DNA from: Phallusia mammillata
Lineage: Eukaryota > Chordata > Ascidiacea > Phlebobranchia > Ascidiidae
DNA: 64,000 bases
Assembly (NCBI GenBank): GCA_003260075.1
Contig: QLIY01000664.1
Location: 1 to 64,000 of the forward strand
Direction of reading: 5' to 3'
Shown: one piece after another, positions 12,217 to 24,078 of the stretch
Numbering within the stretch: position 1 is the stretch's first letter
Layout: each line of letters starts with the position of its first letter
Translations under genes and position numbers: made by a program
Notes under the pieces: model-generated
What the model was told of the DNA's origin: nothing
Database searches by the model: none
The model's input: the letters and a program-made list of their open reading frames with translations, nothing else

Positions 12217-13533
12217 GCAAAGAAAAATGCTTTGTAATTAACACAGCATATGCGTGGACCAAGTGAGCCATTTTTTTAAAAAAATACCCACAACAAAATT
12301 GCTTGGTTGTTAAGGCAACGCTATGTAAAAAGATTCCAAGGGGGGGGGGAAAAAAAATGCTTTGTAATTAACACAGCATATGCGTGGACCAAGTGGGCCA
12401 TTTTTTTAAAAAAATACGCAAAACAAAATTGCTTGGTTGTTAAGGCAACGCTATGTAAAAAGATTCCAAAACCAATAAACAACGACAAATGACACATTTT
12501 CCTACCTAGTAGAGGCACTGCCTATTTTGCTATTGACTCGAAGATTCTCCTGTCCATTTCAATCGCTACCCAAAGGCTCTGTTCGCTTGAAATGTACAGC
12601 ACTGCACTGCTCAAGACTTAAGCAGAATAAATAAAGCTTGCACCACAGCTTGGAACGCAACATGTTCCCAAACAAAGCTTTTTCCACTCGCCAACATGTT
12701 GCAATCAGCACGTATGCCCTCAGCACGTACGTTTGCGCAAAGGCACACATGCAGGAAGGGTATTCGTTACATGCCATAGTTGTTGTAGTTTGTAACTACA
12801 CTGGTTTCTTAACATCCAAATGAATGATATATGCGCCTCGAAAATTAAAACTGATAAGCAAGGACCAGATCCAGTTAAGAGTACAGAAATGTAAGCACAT
12901 TTTACGCGTTTTTCATATTTGCCCAAACAATATTGCAAATGCGTGATTTCGAACAAGTACAACAGAATACTAGCCTTATTTCTTACGGTTTTTATGCACA
13001 ATTTTTCTATAGTTGTTGACCATGTTGACAATGCATTGCTGTAATAGGATTTGTCCAGCACAAAATTGTCTTGTAAATGTGTGACAGAATGTAAAAACCA
13101 TTCCCTATGTATCATAAGTTGCTGTTGCCGTTCTACCTATAGCATATACTAACGTATTTTGCAAGGGAATACAGAAAAGTAAAATTATTGGACTTGGACT
13201 TAAAGCACCACGAATTATTCGTCCAGATGGGTTACGGTTGCGGCCCACTTTTTCTTATTTGCCTACCAGACCCAGCTTCGGTTTTCATGCAGTCATTTTT
13301 TACTATTGATCCCGCTTTAATGTTAAAAAAACATTTGGGCCCGTTAAAAATTTCCTATGCCTTTTTTGTATTGGGTCCCGTATTAGCAATAGTGTTTTAT
13401 AACCTTAGTTGTTTCTGCAGGCAGAAACTCATGGGTCCCCATACATGTAAATTAAAAAATGTTCCTTTCAAGAGATAACCATAGTCCACATGCTACCCAA
13501 ATTTCAGCCAACTCCGACATTGTTTACAAACTC

Positions 13534-13860
13534 ACCCATTTTAGGTGGCTAGCGGGGTAAATACTGGGGTTATCAGGACAAACAAAGTGGGAAGCATATC
13601 TACATACCTACATCTACCATCTGTGGAAGTTTCAGCCACATCCATCTAACATTTGATGGAAAAACGAGTCGGACAAACTTTTGGAAGAAAATAACTCATT
13701 TTAGGGGGCTAGCGGGGTAAATACTGAGGTTATCAACAAAAAACAAGTGGGATGCACATCTCCATAANTAAATACTGAGGTTATCAACAAAAACAAAGTG
13801 GGATGCACATCTCCATAACTATATCTACCATCTGTGCAAATTTCATCCAAATTGATTAAA
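13534..13860. repeat. Tandem repeat, ~155-bp unit
   Basis: Two units share cattttaggtggctagcggggtaa-type sequence, then aaatactg(g/a)ggttatca, a caaagtggga segment, a ctaccatctgtg segment and an aacatttgatgg segment. A single undetermined base at 13768 lies inside a further partial duplication of the second unit. Confidence 0.65.
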
Positions 13861-14630
13861 CATTTGATGGCAAAACGAGTCTTCAGGGAAGGGGACGCAT
13901 AAAAAGCACCACATTTTTGTTGATGGTGTTGTTTGTACTAACCGGTATAGTATTTGTGATGCTTAAGTTGACAATACAAACTTACGTTTCGTTAAGTAAA
14001 TCTTAAAAAGCCTTTTTTCCGACACAAAATACTTTAAAGTTATCTATAAAAAATCCTTTTGATTCGCTTTTAAGCAAACCAACCTACGTAGCAAGAAATT
14101 ATAAACTAATTAATACGTATATAAAGGGCACATTCTTGTCACAATTCATCTTGCAAAGGCATATTTTTGGAAAATGACTCAATAAATCCGAAATTTGCTG
14201 CGCTGTGACGTGTTCGATATCTTGAGGCGAACTGGGGGGGGGGCAAATTGATTAAACATTTGATGGCAAAACGAGTCTTCAGGGAAGGGGACGCATAAAA
14301 AGCACCACATTTTTGTTGATGGTGTTGTTTGTACTAACCGGTATAGTATTTGTGATGCTTAAGTTGACAATACAAACTTATGTTTCGTTAAGTAAATCTT
14401 AAAAAGCCTTTTTTCCGACACAAAATACTTTAAAGTTATCTATAAAAAATCCTTTTGATTCGCTTTTAAGCAAACCAACCTACGTAGCAAGAAATTATAA
14501 ACTAATTAATACGTATATAAAGGGCACATTCTTGTCACAATTCATCTTGCAAAGGCATATTTTTGGAAAATGACTCAATAAATCGGAAATTTGCTGCGCT
14601 GTGACGTGTTCGATATCTTGAGGCGAACTA
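13847..14630. repeat. Near-identical doubled segment around a G run
   Basis: About 385 bases before the G run at 14234-14243 are repeated after it (14244-14630) with only a few substitutions. The copy boundary coincides with the run. This is the pattern expected of two overlapping allelic contigs placed end to end. Confidence 0.85.
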
Positions 14631-15576
14631 GTCTCGAGCGAAGTTTTTTTATTTTGCAGCAAATCCGACATTCCTTACCAATGAATGTTTGCAACGAAAA
14701 ACAACCTTGTTTTCTACGTGTGCGAAATTCGACGAAACAATGACAAAAATAATATTCAAATGTAGTCAAAAACTGCTGCAAGCCACATGATGCAATAAAT
14801 ACAACAATTATAAGAAAACATTTGGTCTAAAAATAAAGCTAAACAGTGGAATCAATTAGAGCGTTCTTCTTTACAATCGGAAGTGATTTATAGCCAAAAG
14901 ACGAGTCAACTCAGCAACGCCCTTTGCATACCTGGAAAGAGTTGATGTAGGTCATACAATTTATTTTCATAAACGAAACAAAGCAGCACGGAAGTTACTT
15001 ATTTTGTACAGGTGGTAAACTAATCATCACATTTATATAGCGCTATGAAAATAAAAAACTATGTTTCGTTTGAAAATAACTCTCTCCTTTGTCGCAAGTT
15101 AAATTGCTTTAGAGAAATAACGTATTTCATTTGTTGTAATTCTTTTCTTATTATTGAAATCTCCTTTCAAGTAAAACGACTGCGACGATTCAGGGTCATT
15201 AAAATCAGATCAAGAAAATTCAGTGTGAAAAACCATTAAATCTGTCGCTATTTTATTTGTTTTATCAAAACAAATGCATTTCGCTATAAAAAGCATCAAC
15301 AGTGTCTAAAACCAAAATAAAAAGCGGGATAAAAGCAAAAAATACAAAAAACACACACACCCCCAGACCAACCGCAAAAAGTCTTTACTCTGTCTTACAG
15401 GACTGCAAATGCAGACCGGCAGGTATGGCACTGATAAAAGCCACGAAAAAAAGGCAAGGAAAAGATAAGGGCGCAAAACGAAAAAAACAAACACGATTGT
15501 AGCAACAAAGCGATTACAGTTACCGAACAGCCGGAAGGACCATCGCTTGAACATTTATTGTGGCGTCCGTTAAAAN

Positions 15577-15963
15577 NNNNNNNNNNNNNNNNNNNNNNNN
15601 NNNNNNNNNNNNNNNNNNNNNNNNNNNNNNNNNNNNNNNNNNNNNNNNNNNNNNNNNNNNNNNNNNNNNNNNNNNNNNNNNNNNNNNNNNNNNNNNNNNN
15701 NNNNNNNNNNNNNNNNNNNNNNNNNNNNNNNNNNNNNNNNNNNNNNNNNNNNNNNNNNNNNNNNNNNNNNNNNNNNNNNNNNNNNNNNNNNNNNNNNNNN
15801 NNNNNNNNNNNNNNNNNNNNNNNNNNNNNNNNNNNNNNNNNNNNNNNNNNNNNNNNNNNNNNNNNNNNNNNNNNNNNNNNNNNNNNNNNNNNNNNNNNNN
15901 NNNNNNNNNNNNNNNNNNNNNNNNNNNNNNNNNNNNNNNNNNNNNNNNNNNNNNNNNNNNNNN
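15577..15963. other. 387-base N gap
   Basis: This is a true run of undetermined bases inside the retroelement fragment. Any frame reading across it is meaningless. Confidence 0.95.
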
Positions 15964-16170
15964 GGCGCGTTCCACAGCCAACGTGCGGGTCTTTCCATAC
16001 GACAGCCAAACTATGTCGTCAATATATCGGCGAAATAGTTCTGTTTTACCCACAGCACGCACTTCTTGTTTGATGATGTAATGGGCTGTAATATTTGCCA
16101 CTGAAACCGAGTGGTTGTCTCCTGTGACAATTCCTTCTGACTGCTGAAAAAATGCTTGTTGGTACTGCAT
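15964..16170 (-). pseudogene. Reverse transcriptase fragment (YIDD motif)
   Basis: About 69 residues are open from 16170 into the N gap. They include QSEGIVTGDNHSVSVANI, a palm-region motif of the GxxxG type, then FRRYIDDIVWL, which carries the YxDD catalytic box of reverse transcriptases. The spacing between the two motifs fits fingers/palm motifs 4 and 5. A stop lies just upstream within the inverted arm. Penelope-like affiliation is my best guess from the motif wording, with DIRS and LINE as alternatives. Only a fragment is present. Confidence 0.7.
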
Positions 16171-16519
16171 TTGTTTTGATAAAACAAATAAAATATAGCG
16201 ACAGATTTAGTGGTTTTTCACACTGAATTTTCTTTCATTTGTTGGTTATACTTTAACTTGAAAGCTTTGCCCTCGACAGTATCTACTGCCAGGGGAATAA
16301 TTCCGACATTGTCGTCGGCGTCTTAGGAAGTCTGTTCGGCCACAAGTCGCGTGGCAGTTACTCCATTGTTCCCATTGTGTCCAACGCGAATTTGTTCGAC
16401 TTAAACCTCTTTAAAAAACAACAAACCTATTGTTTACAAGAAATATACTTGAAGGATAGCTTAACTAAAAACGAAATTGCTATTCATGTAACTTCAAAAC
16501 ATGCTGTGCATTATTTCGC

Positions 16520-16566
16520 TGATGATGAAAATTGCTTTTGTCGAAACGTCTCAGCAATAAAATGTC
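16520..16566 (+). repeat. Retroelement-type ctgatga...gaaacgtc motif
   Basis: The segment cgctgatgatg ... gtcgaaacgtctcagc shares the CTGATGA and GAAAC boxes of a hammerhead core, but no stem III is visible. Similar wording occurs at 48250-48290 and, degenerated, at 42405-42445. In all three it is followed by an aataaaa-like stretch. I treat it as the conserved end of a dispersed retroelement family. Confidence 0.45.
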
Positions 16567-18035
16567 CACGTTTATGACATACATCAATGTTTTTTTGTCG
16601 TAGTGAAACAATGAACTGTTATGTTTATTTTAACTCATGATTTGAACTTCCGATTTTTTTACTCTGGGCTTTGCATTTCCTGGCAAAGCACTTTGACTTT
16701 GCTCCAGAGGATTTCTGCATACCGGATCTGTGTTGTTTTGGCCATTGCATCTTTTTGTTCGAATTCTTCTTGACGCTCCACATGTAGCTTGACACTGTGA
16801 CCATTCTCCCCAAGCAACGGGGCAGTAGTCACTGACTAGTCAGGTTGACAAAGTTGGAAATCAGGTGTAAATACATTTATAAGTTAACCAATACACTTTT
16901 CTTTTTTATTTTCTTGTTGACAAGCAGGCTAAGTATTTTGTTAGGATACATGAACTAAAAAAAAAACTTCAATACACAAATAGCCAAAGCAGAGTGTTGT
17001 GAGCGGGCTCGAAATTCTGCCCAAACCCGGAACCTATGGCCCGGTAGACAAATTGCGGTACAAGTAAGACCGAATGTAAAAATTAAGTCCGGCTCGAATC
17101 AAGCTCGCTTTAAGTTGCTCGAACTGCACCAAAAAAAACCTACTCGACTTACAACACTGTGTCAAAGAATACAGTATATAACAACTCGGTATCCTAANTT
17201 TCTGACTGCTGAAAAAATGCTTGTTGGTACTGCATTTGTTTTGACTCGACTTACAACACTGTGTCAAAGAATACAGTATATAACAACTCGGTATCCTAAG
17301 CTCTTACTTGTATATCATATAATGATCCTGAACATGGAAATTTTTCAGGTGCTCCCACAAGACATCGCCTTTTCCTAAATCTTGACCCTCTCTCGCCACA
17401 ACGTGCCAGACAGTGACCCCAAGATGACCACTGGCTCCAGCCACAAATCAAGCTTGCATTTCGAACTCGACCTTCACATACGTAACAATAAGGTAGATAC
17501 CAAAAGCCAATAAAACGCTACAAAAGTGGATTGTACTTTTACCTTGATTCTAAACTACAACTTCTCGTATACTCACCCATGAACCTTAGGATGTCACCAA
17601 GAACGCTTCAATTAAGTTAGAGCCCCAATCACTATTGACATTTAAGTTTATTTTTTGCCCACAAGTCCATTTTTGTTAATGATACAGTGTGGTCTTGCGA
17701 ATATTGGGGGGGGGGTTTCTCGTATACTCACCCATGAACCTTATAGGATGTCACCAAGAACACTTCAATTAAGTTACAGCCCCAATCACTATTGGCATTT
17801 AAGTTTGTTTTTTACCCACAAGTCCATTTTTGTTAATGATACAGTGTGGTCTTGCGAATATTAGTAGATCCAACAAAGTTTACCTTACAACAGCATTCGA
17901 GCTATTTATCCTAACTTACTGAATTTTGCCCGTCAATACTATAAGCAAACAGACTGTCAAGTTTTCACACATGTTTTGTTGGTAATAAATCTAGAGTTAT
18001 ACGGCAGGCCGGGCTTTTCAGGTTTGAGTTTAAAC

Positions 18036-18394
18036 CAGTGGTTCCCAACCAGGGCCCATGGCCCCCCAGGGGGGGCACGAGCTGTGTTCTGGGGGGCCAC
18101 GGGTGTAGATTCACCAGAAACACCCACTAAAAGCCATTTTCTTTTTAACATTATTCCCTAATTTAATCGACTATTTCACATACTATTTGTGTATAGTGAG
18201 GTTTTCACAATTACAGATTCTTATTTACGCTATTGGACCTGTTTAAAGCCTAAATTAGTACCAAATTTCAACACGAGATTGCCATTTACATTTTTAGGGG
18301 GGGCCACAGGTCCTACAGGGTTACTTTAGGGGGGGCACGAAGCCCAAAAGTTACTTTTAGGGGGCCACGGTCCACAAAAGGTTGGGAACCACTG
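18036..18394. mobile_element. hAT-type element with perfect 8-bp target duplication
   Basis: The ends cagtggttcccaacc and ggttgggaaccactg are exact inverted repeats. The flanking 8-mer gtttaaac is present on both sides. It is 359 bp, G-rich inside and non-coding. It is absent from the corresponding place in the left duplication unit (near 10.37 kb), where gagtttaaaccta runs on uninterrupted, so it inserted after the duplication. Confidence 0.9.
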
Positions 18395-19230
18395 GTTTAA
18401 ACAATATGGGGTAAATTTGGGCATGATTTTATAGTCGGCATCAACTCTTGGGCTTTAAAAATGATTTGGCATTCAACTTCACTCTGAATAAAACGCTTTC
18501 GAAAGTGCAACATCGATTCAGCAGATTTGTACACAAACAATGTGTAAAATATTGTCGACACATCAACTAAAATCCCGAAAATTTGGAATATTTGTGCTTA
18601 CATGGACGACCTCACGGCAAGCAGTGCACTGCATTCATGAATGCCAATTAAACATGCAGTGAATGCCACATCACTTGTGGAGCTAGTTCAAAGCTGCTCG
18701 AACCGACTGAGCAGGAAAGAAATATGTACAACGTCTGACCGCTAAGCGGATGACACGCTTAGTTATATATATATATAGGTTTTCAAACCTAGCCAATCGC
18801 GCATCACCTTTCAGAAAAAAACCTGCATCTATGCTATACTATATCTGACTTAGTAGTAATGGTCGCTATAAGGCAGAGCTAAATGAAAAAATCGAGTATA
18901 AAGTCTATCCATGCACACAGTATATATGAGGTAGCAGACATTCAAGAGGAACACTACGAAGTAGTTTTGTCACTTATATTTAGAAATTAAAAACATAGGA
19001 CAATCAAAAGTAATACAGTTTGCCGTGATGAAAATCCCCCCCCCCATATATGAGGTAGCAGACATTCAAGAGGAACACTACGAAGTAGTTTTGCCGCTTA
19101 TATTTAGAAATTAAAAACATAGGACAAGCAAAAGTAATACAGTTTGCCGTGATGAAAAGCAGAAAATCTTTGCATGTACCATAGAAATATTTCAAACATT
19201 TTAAGTAACACTTGGAAGTTTATTTAGTTT

Positions 19231-20606
19231 TTATTTATCGGGAGTTAGGTTGTGGCCAGCAATCATGGTCTCTTCGCCAAATCTTTCGGGACTCATAGCC
19301 GTGTAACCACCATCGACGCGTAAATCGGTGCCATTGATAAAAGATGCATCTCTGTAGAAGATAAAAATTGTGCTTTATGGCCCAACAACCAAACCTAGGT
19401 TATTTAAATACAACTTACCTACTACATAAAAACACTACAGCGGAAGCAATTTCAGAAGTATGAGCTGTTCTCGGAATCATGTGAAATTTTTTTACAACCT
19501 CCATTATTGGTTCCAAAGTCCCTTTCGGGGATTCTTTTGCAACCTTCCAAGAAAATAGGTAATAAAAAAGTTAAGTGTCTTTTTGTAATGTCAGCGAAAT
19601 AATGTCAAAAGTTGACAATGTTTTCATCATTTTCACTGAAAAGCTCAATTCTTACTTCTGGTGTCCAAGTCCAACCGGGAGAAACCGAATTAACACGAAT
19701 ACTTTTCTTTGCCAAATCTAAAGCCATGTTTTGAGTTACAGTTTTAACTGCGCCCTTGCTTGCTGCATATGCCCATCGGTCAACTTGAGCACGATAAGCT
19801 GATATACTTGATATGTTGACTACAGATCCACCTACACAATAAAAGCGTTTTAAAAATACAATAGGTGTTCCTCACAAGAGCTTTAAACATTTTTGCACGA
19901 AACACAGTTTTGGTATAAGAACACTACTTAAAACTTAATTACGTTGAAAAACAAAAACACTAATCCTATATAGACAACGTAGTTTCGACATAACTGCCAA
20001 CTGACCTTCACACATAAATGGATACACAGCCTGTACCATGTTAGAAGTTCCAACAACATTGACACTAAATGTGGTCATCCAATCATGCTTTTCACTGGAT
20101 AAACCTACTAAAGTAACATCGCTATTTAAAAACCGTAGTTGGAAAAGGATCAAGTAGTTGGAACCAAGCAAAATACAACATGTCATTCTTTGATTTAAAG
20201 CTTGTGTCCAAATATTGCACTGGCTCAATTCAGTTTATTCAACTCACATACCTTTTGACCCAAAATATACAGCACTGTTCACCAGAGCGTCTATGTTTCC
20301 ACCCGCTGTCTCTGCAACTTTCTGCACTTGTGCAATGCAATCTCTTTTGTCACTTACATCTACGCAAGCCAAACCAACGTTTACACCATAAAATTTCTTA
20401 AGGTTTTCTAATGCTAGTTTGCCAGACATGGCGTTGTTGTCGAAAATGATGACTTTGGCACCGTCATTGACAAATCTTTCTACCGCAGCAAATCCAATAC
20501 CAGACGCCCCTCCAGTGACTATTACTGTTTTGCCCGAGAATCTGTTCTTTGTGAACTGTTGATCCAATGGAGGCTGATTAACTGACAAAAACTCAGGATT
20601 TTCCAT
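19231..20606 (-). CDS. SDR copy D, intact classical short-chain dehydrogenase
   Basis: Five exons join in frame: 20606-20252, 20104-20006, 19831-19656, 19543-19419 and 19351-19231. The product is about 290 residues, normal for classical SDRs. Visible features are N-terminal [25 protein letters not shown] (NAD(P) binding), an acidic cofactor-strand end, catalytic Ser in VNISS, catalytic Tyr and Lys in [19 protein letters not shown], and the C-terminal segment [15 protein letters not shown] hydrophilic tail ends GHNLTPDK. There is no signal peptide or membrane segment. The NNAG position reads VNSAVYF, shared by all four copies. This is the only copy complete in the assembly and the probable functional reference. 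Its first exon is repeated in part just upstream, next to a C run. Confidence 0.9.
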
Positions 20607-20779
20607 TGTGCCGATGCCACTGCAACTGCAACCATCTGAAAAGCACCCCCCCCCCAGTGACTATTACTGTTTTGCCCGAGAATCTGTTCTTTGTGAACTG
20701 TTGGTCCAATGGAGGCTGATTAACTGATAAGAATTCGGGATTTTCCATTGTGTCGATGCCACTACAACTGCAACCATGT
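20511..20779 (-). repeat. Exon 1 of SDR copy D doubled around a C run
   Basis: The first part of exon 1, with its upstream bases, recurs on the other side of the C run at 20647-20655 with a handful of substitutions. The second copy is not followed by the rest of a gene. It is most simply the other allele of the same exon end. Confidence 0.8.
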
Positions 20780-20806
20780 GAAAAGCTCACAGCCAATGTA
20801 GAGCAA

Positions 20807-23800
20807 AGTTAATGTTTAATACAAAACAAACAAAGTGTGGACAAACGTGCAAAGAAAATTACTTTGTAATAACACAACATGCGTGGTTCAAGTGCCCCAA
20901 TTTTCCTCAAATTCAAAAAACCTAATATTATTCGGTTATTAAGGCAACACCAGGCAGAAAAATATCAATCGTATGTCCGACAAAGTGTAATTTGAATCTT
21001 ATGTTTAAAAGTCGTTTAATGGGTGCATTATTTGATACTTACTGTTTGACTGATACTGACCTGTTCTCCTGGCATTATGTTAGCCATGTACAGACAAACA
21101 TGTTATTTACCAATCTTAAAAAAGTAGTTGAAAATGAAATATCCAAATCATTAAACAACGACAAATGTCGACACACATTCTTACCTAGTCGAGACACTGA
21201 CTTGTTTGCGATTTACTCGAAAATTCTCCTGTCCAATTCAATGGCTACCCAAATGCTCTTTTTCCCTAAAATGTACAGCACTGCATACATCAATACTCTT
21301 AAAACAGAATGAATAAAACTTGCACCAAAGCTTGGAACGCAACATGTGCCCAAAGAAAGATTTTTCCATTCGCCAACTTGTTGCAATCAGCACGTATGCC
21401 TTAGGTCAGGAAACACTGACACACGTTTGCGCAAAGGCACACATGCTGGACGGGAATTTGTTCCATGTACAATTATTGTAGTTTGTAATTACACTGATTT
21501 CTTTTGAGTTCCATAACATCAAATAGAATCCTATACGCGGCCCGAAAAATAAAACTGATAAGCAAGGACCAGACTCAGTTAAGAGTGCAGATATGTAAGC
21601 ATATTTTTATGCACTTTTTTTCTCTCTTCAAATATTTGCCTAAACAGTAATGCAAGTGCGTGATTTGGAACAAGTGAAAACAAATACAAATGTTTTGTTT
21701 TACGGTTTTATGCAGCCTTTTTTCCATAGTTGTTGCCCATTGCCTAAATAGGATTTGTCCAGCACAAAATTGTCTTCTGAGTGTGTGATAGAATGAAAAA
21801 GTCACTTCCTATGCATCATAAGTTGCTGTTGCTGTTCTACCTAGCATATACTAATGCATTTTACAAGGGGATCCAAAGGGAATGACTAGCGTCAAGGCTA
21901 AAGTAAACTATTGGAAACATCCCGCACTACAAATTATTCGTCCAGATGAGTTACGGTTACGGCCTACTTTTTTATTTACCTACCACACCCAGCTTCAGTC
22001 TACATGTAGTCTTTTTTATTATTGACCCCGCTTACTTACGGTAAAAAACATTTTGACCAGTTAAAACCCTTTAATATTAAATCATAAATAATAAGCCCCA
22101 CATTTTTGTTGTTGGTGTTGTTTGTACTAATCGGCCCCCCCCCCAAATAAAACTGATAAGCAAGGACCAGACTCAGTTAAGAGTGCAGATATATTTTTAT
22201 GCACTTTTTTTCTCTCTTCAAATATTTGCCTAAAGCATATACTAATGCATTTTACAAGGGGATCCAAAGGGAATGACTAGCGTCAAGGCTAAAGTAAACT
22301 ATTGGAAACATCCCGCACTACAAATTATTCGTCCAGATGAGTTACGGTTACGGCCTACTTTTTTATTTACCTACCACACCCAGCTTCAGTCTACATGTAG
22401 TCTTTTTTATTATTGACCCCGCTTACTTACGGTAAAAAACATTTTGACCAGTTAAAACCCTTTAATATTAAATCATAAATAATAAGCCCCACATTTTTGT
22501 TGTTGGTGTTGTTTGTACTAATCGGTATAAGAACCGGTGTGTTGTAACAACACGCCAATTTTGAAGCCGTATACAACACACGACACACCAAGCCGTGTTG
22601 TCAGGTGGTGTGTTGTTTGGAGGTGTGTTGTTCAACGACACGCCTGCCGTGTTGTTTGAAGCTGCAGTTTTGCGACACACCTGGTGTGTTGTTTGAACAC
22701 ACTCATACAACACGCGTGTTGCGTGTTGTTTAGAGCTATAAAGCATGACACACCAAATACCGTTTTGTATTTTATTGTAAACAGTACCGTACCAACGAAA
22801 TAGCGCATTTATCGAAGAAACAGAACAAACGAAACAAAGTTATGGCATGAATGTAACGGTGGGGGAAAAACACAGGTAAAAATACACACAAAAACAAAAG
22901 TTCAACTGCATGTCAGATGCTATATAACTGTAATGTACTCAACAAGGCATATNGGTATTTGTGACGCTTAAGTTGACAATACAAACTAACGTTTCGTGTA
23001 ACCCCCCCCCCGTGTGGTTGAAACACACCGGCGTGTTGAAACAACACACTGTTTTTTGTCGTGTATAGTAGACTCATTGTTTATTTGACTTGGTAATATG
23101 CTATCAGTAAAACATTTGATGAGATTTAATATGTGTGACAAGTTAGCCGTGAGCATCAGTCAGAAAAATGGCTTTTTTCAGGCACAAAACACTTCAAAGT
23201 GATCTACAAAAAGCCATCGTTTTTGTAAAGTGACGTATTTTTCATTTTTTACATATTCTAGATTTCTCAGCAAGTTTGTTAAAATCCCCCCCCCCAGGCG
23301 GTTTCGGTGGTTTTGGCTTGAGCAGCGGTTGTTGAAACGTACGGCGTGATGTTTTATAAGAATGTGATTTTGTATTTCTTACTGAAATTTGGTTGTTGTT
23401 GCGTTTGGGTCCCAATAATGGTTGTTGTAAACTGTTTTACTGGTGTGTATCGCAAAAGCCTTGATATTTGCTGTAATTTTATCACTACACTAAACTAGAT
23501 ACTCATGTTGTGTCGGTTTTAAGCAAACGTAAGAAATGCTAAACTAATTAACACGTATATAGGCCACATCCTTGTCACAATTGATCTTGCAAATGCATAT
23601 TTTTGGCAAATGACTCATTAGATCCGAAATTTGCTGCGCTGTGACGTGTTCGATATCTTGAGGCGAACTAGCCTCGAGCGAAACTTACCCCCCCCCCTTT
23701 TTGCAACAAATCCGGCATTCCTTACCAATGAATGTTTGCAACGAATAACAACTCAAAGGTCAACAACCTTGTTTTTTTACGTGTGCGAAATTCGACGAAG

Positions 23801-24078
23801 CCAACGACAAAAATAATATTCAAATGTAGTCACAAACTGCCGCAAGCCACATGATGCAATAAATACAACATTAAAAAGAAAAACAAATTTGGTCAAAAAA
23901 TAAAATAAAATCGGAGTAGCCCCCCCCCCTCACAAACTGCCGCAAGCCACATGATGCAATAAATACAACATTAAAAAAAAAACCCAGTTTGGTCAAAAAA
24001 TAAAATAAAATCGGAGTAAAAAAAGAGAGCATTCTTCTTTACAATCGGAAGTGATTTATAGCCAAAAGACGAGTCAAA
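20807..24078. other. Spacer between SDR copy D and gene A
   Basis: No coding exon is seen. It includes several C runs (22136-22144, 23002-23010, 23286-23294, 23689-23697, 23922-23930) with doubled flanks, a gtgttgt-rich simple repeat near 22.5-22.75 kb, and a single undetermined base near 22953. At 22145-22510 the second copy lacks about 200 bases present in the first, as an allelic indel would. Confidence 0.6.
22520..22750. repeat. GTGTTGT-rich simple repeat
   Basis: Dense irregular repeats of gtgttgt and its complement acaacac form local inverted pairs. A further patch lies at about 23010-23065. A minus-strand frame across it reads Asn/Thr/Pro-rich low-complexity sequence that I do not regard as a gene. 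Confidence 0.7.

Larger units (their letters stand above)
12139..14930. other. Spacer between SDR copy C and duplicated TSR exons
   Basis: I see no coding exon. The region contains two G runs with doubled flanks (12341-12349 and 14234-14243), a two-unit tandem repeat around 13534-13850, and sequence collinear with 20.8-24.1 kb in the right-hand duplication unit. A plus-strand frame at 13188-13478 is not preserved in the collinear sequence near 21.9 kb, which argues against coding. Confidence 0.6.
15214..16232. mobile_element. Retroelement fragment flanked by inverted arms, with assembly gap
   Basis: The arms 15214-15278 and 16166-16232 are near-perfect inverted copies of each other (about 66 bases, gaaaattcagtgtgaaaa and its complement). 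Between them lie a basic plus-strand frame (15302-15502), a 387-base N gap and a minus-strand reverse-transcriptase fragment. The inverted-arm layout recalls Penelope-like or DIRS-like elements. It could also be a head-to-head misjoin across the gap. Confidence 0.6.
14911..17490 (-). pseudogene. Duplicated last four exons of the TSR gene, decayed
   Basis: Four blocks match the 3' end of gene A. Exon 1 copy (about 17490-17310) is open and reads a TSR with WSQWSSWGHC and CGERGSRF. Exon 2 copy (about 16835-16650) has an 11-base duplication (ctgactagtca) near 16830 that puts a stop after CQPD and shifts the frame. Exon 3 copy (about 16420-16265) is open with NSRWTQWEQWSNCHATCG. The terminal exon (14931-14911) still reads VCKGRC then stop. 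No signal peptide or start exon lies upstream within the unit, because SDR copy D and its spacer intervene. It is therefore a partial copy carried along by the segmental duplication. Its intron has acquired a retroelement fragment. Confidence 0.8.
10030..17500. repeat. Tandem segmental duplication, left unit (~7.5 kb)
   Basis: This unit is collinear with 17.5-25.2 kb. Matching landmarks, in order, are a spacer with the tttcgtata/ctcac motif (10.07 vs 17.56 kb), a G-rich spacer with gcttttc/ggttt motifs (10.33 vs 18.0 kb), SDR exons 5 to 1 (10.83-12.1 vs 19.23-20.6 kb), a spacer around ttggaacgcaacatg (12.65 vs 21.33 kb), the tgatattgttgatgg-like spacer (13.9-14.6 vs 22.1-23.6 kb) and the last four exons of the thrombospondin-repeat gene (14.9-17.5 vs 24.1-25.2 kb). 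Differences include hAT and retroelement insertions private to one unit. Confidence 0.8.

Noticed and set aside
13188-13478. 96-codon plus-strand frame
   Set aside because: The collinear sequence near 21.9-22.1 kb in the other duplication unit does not preserve it.
15395-16170. Long frames across 15577-15963
   Set aside because: They run through a block of N. Only the 15964-16170 part has real sequence, and it is annotated as an RT fragment.
22468-22746. Asn/Thr/Pro-rich minus-strand frame
   Set aside because: It is a reading of a gtgttgt simple repeat.
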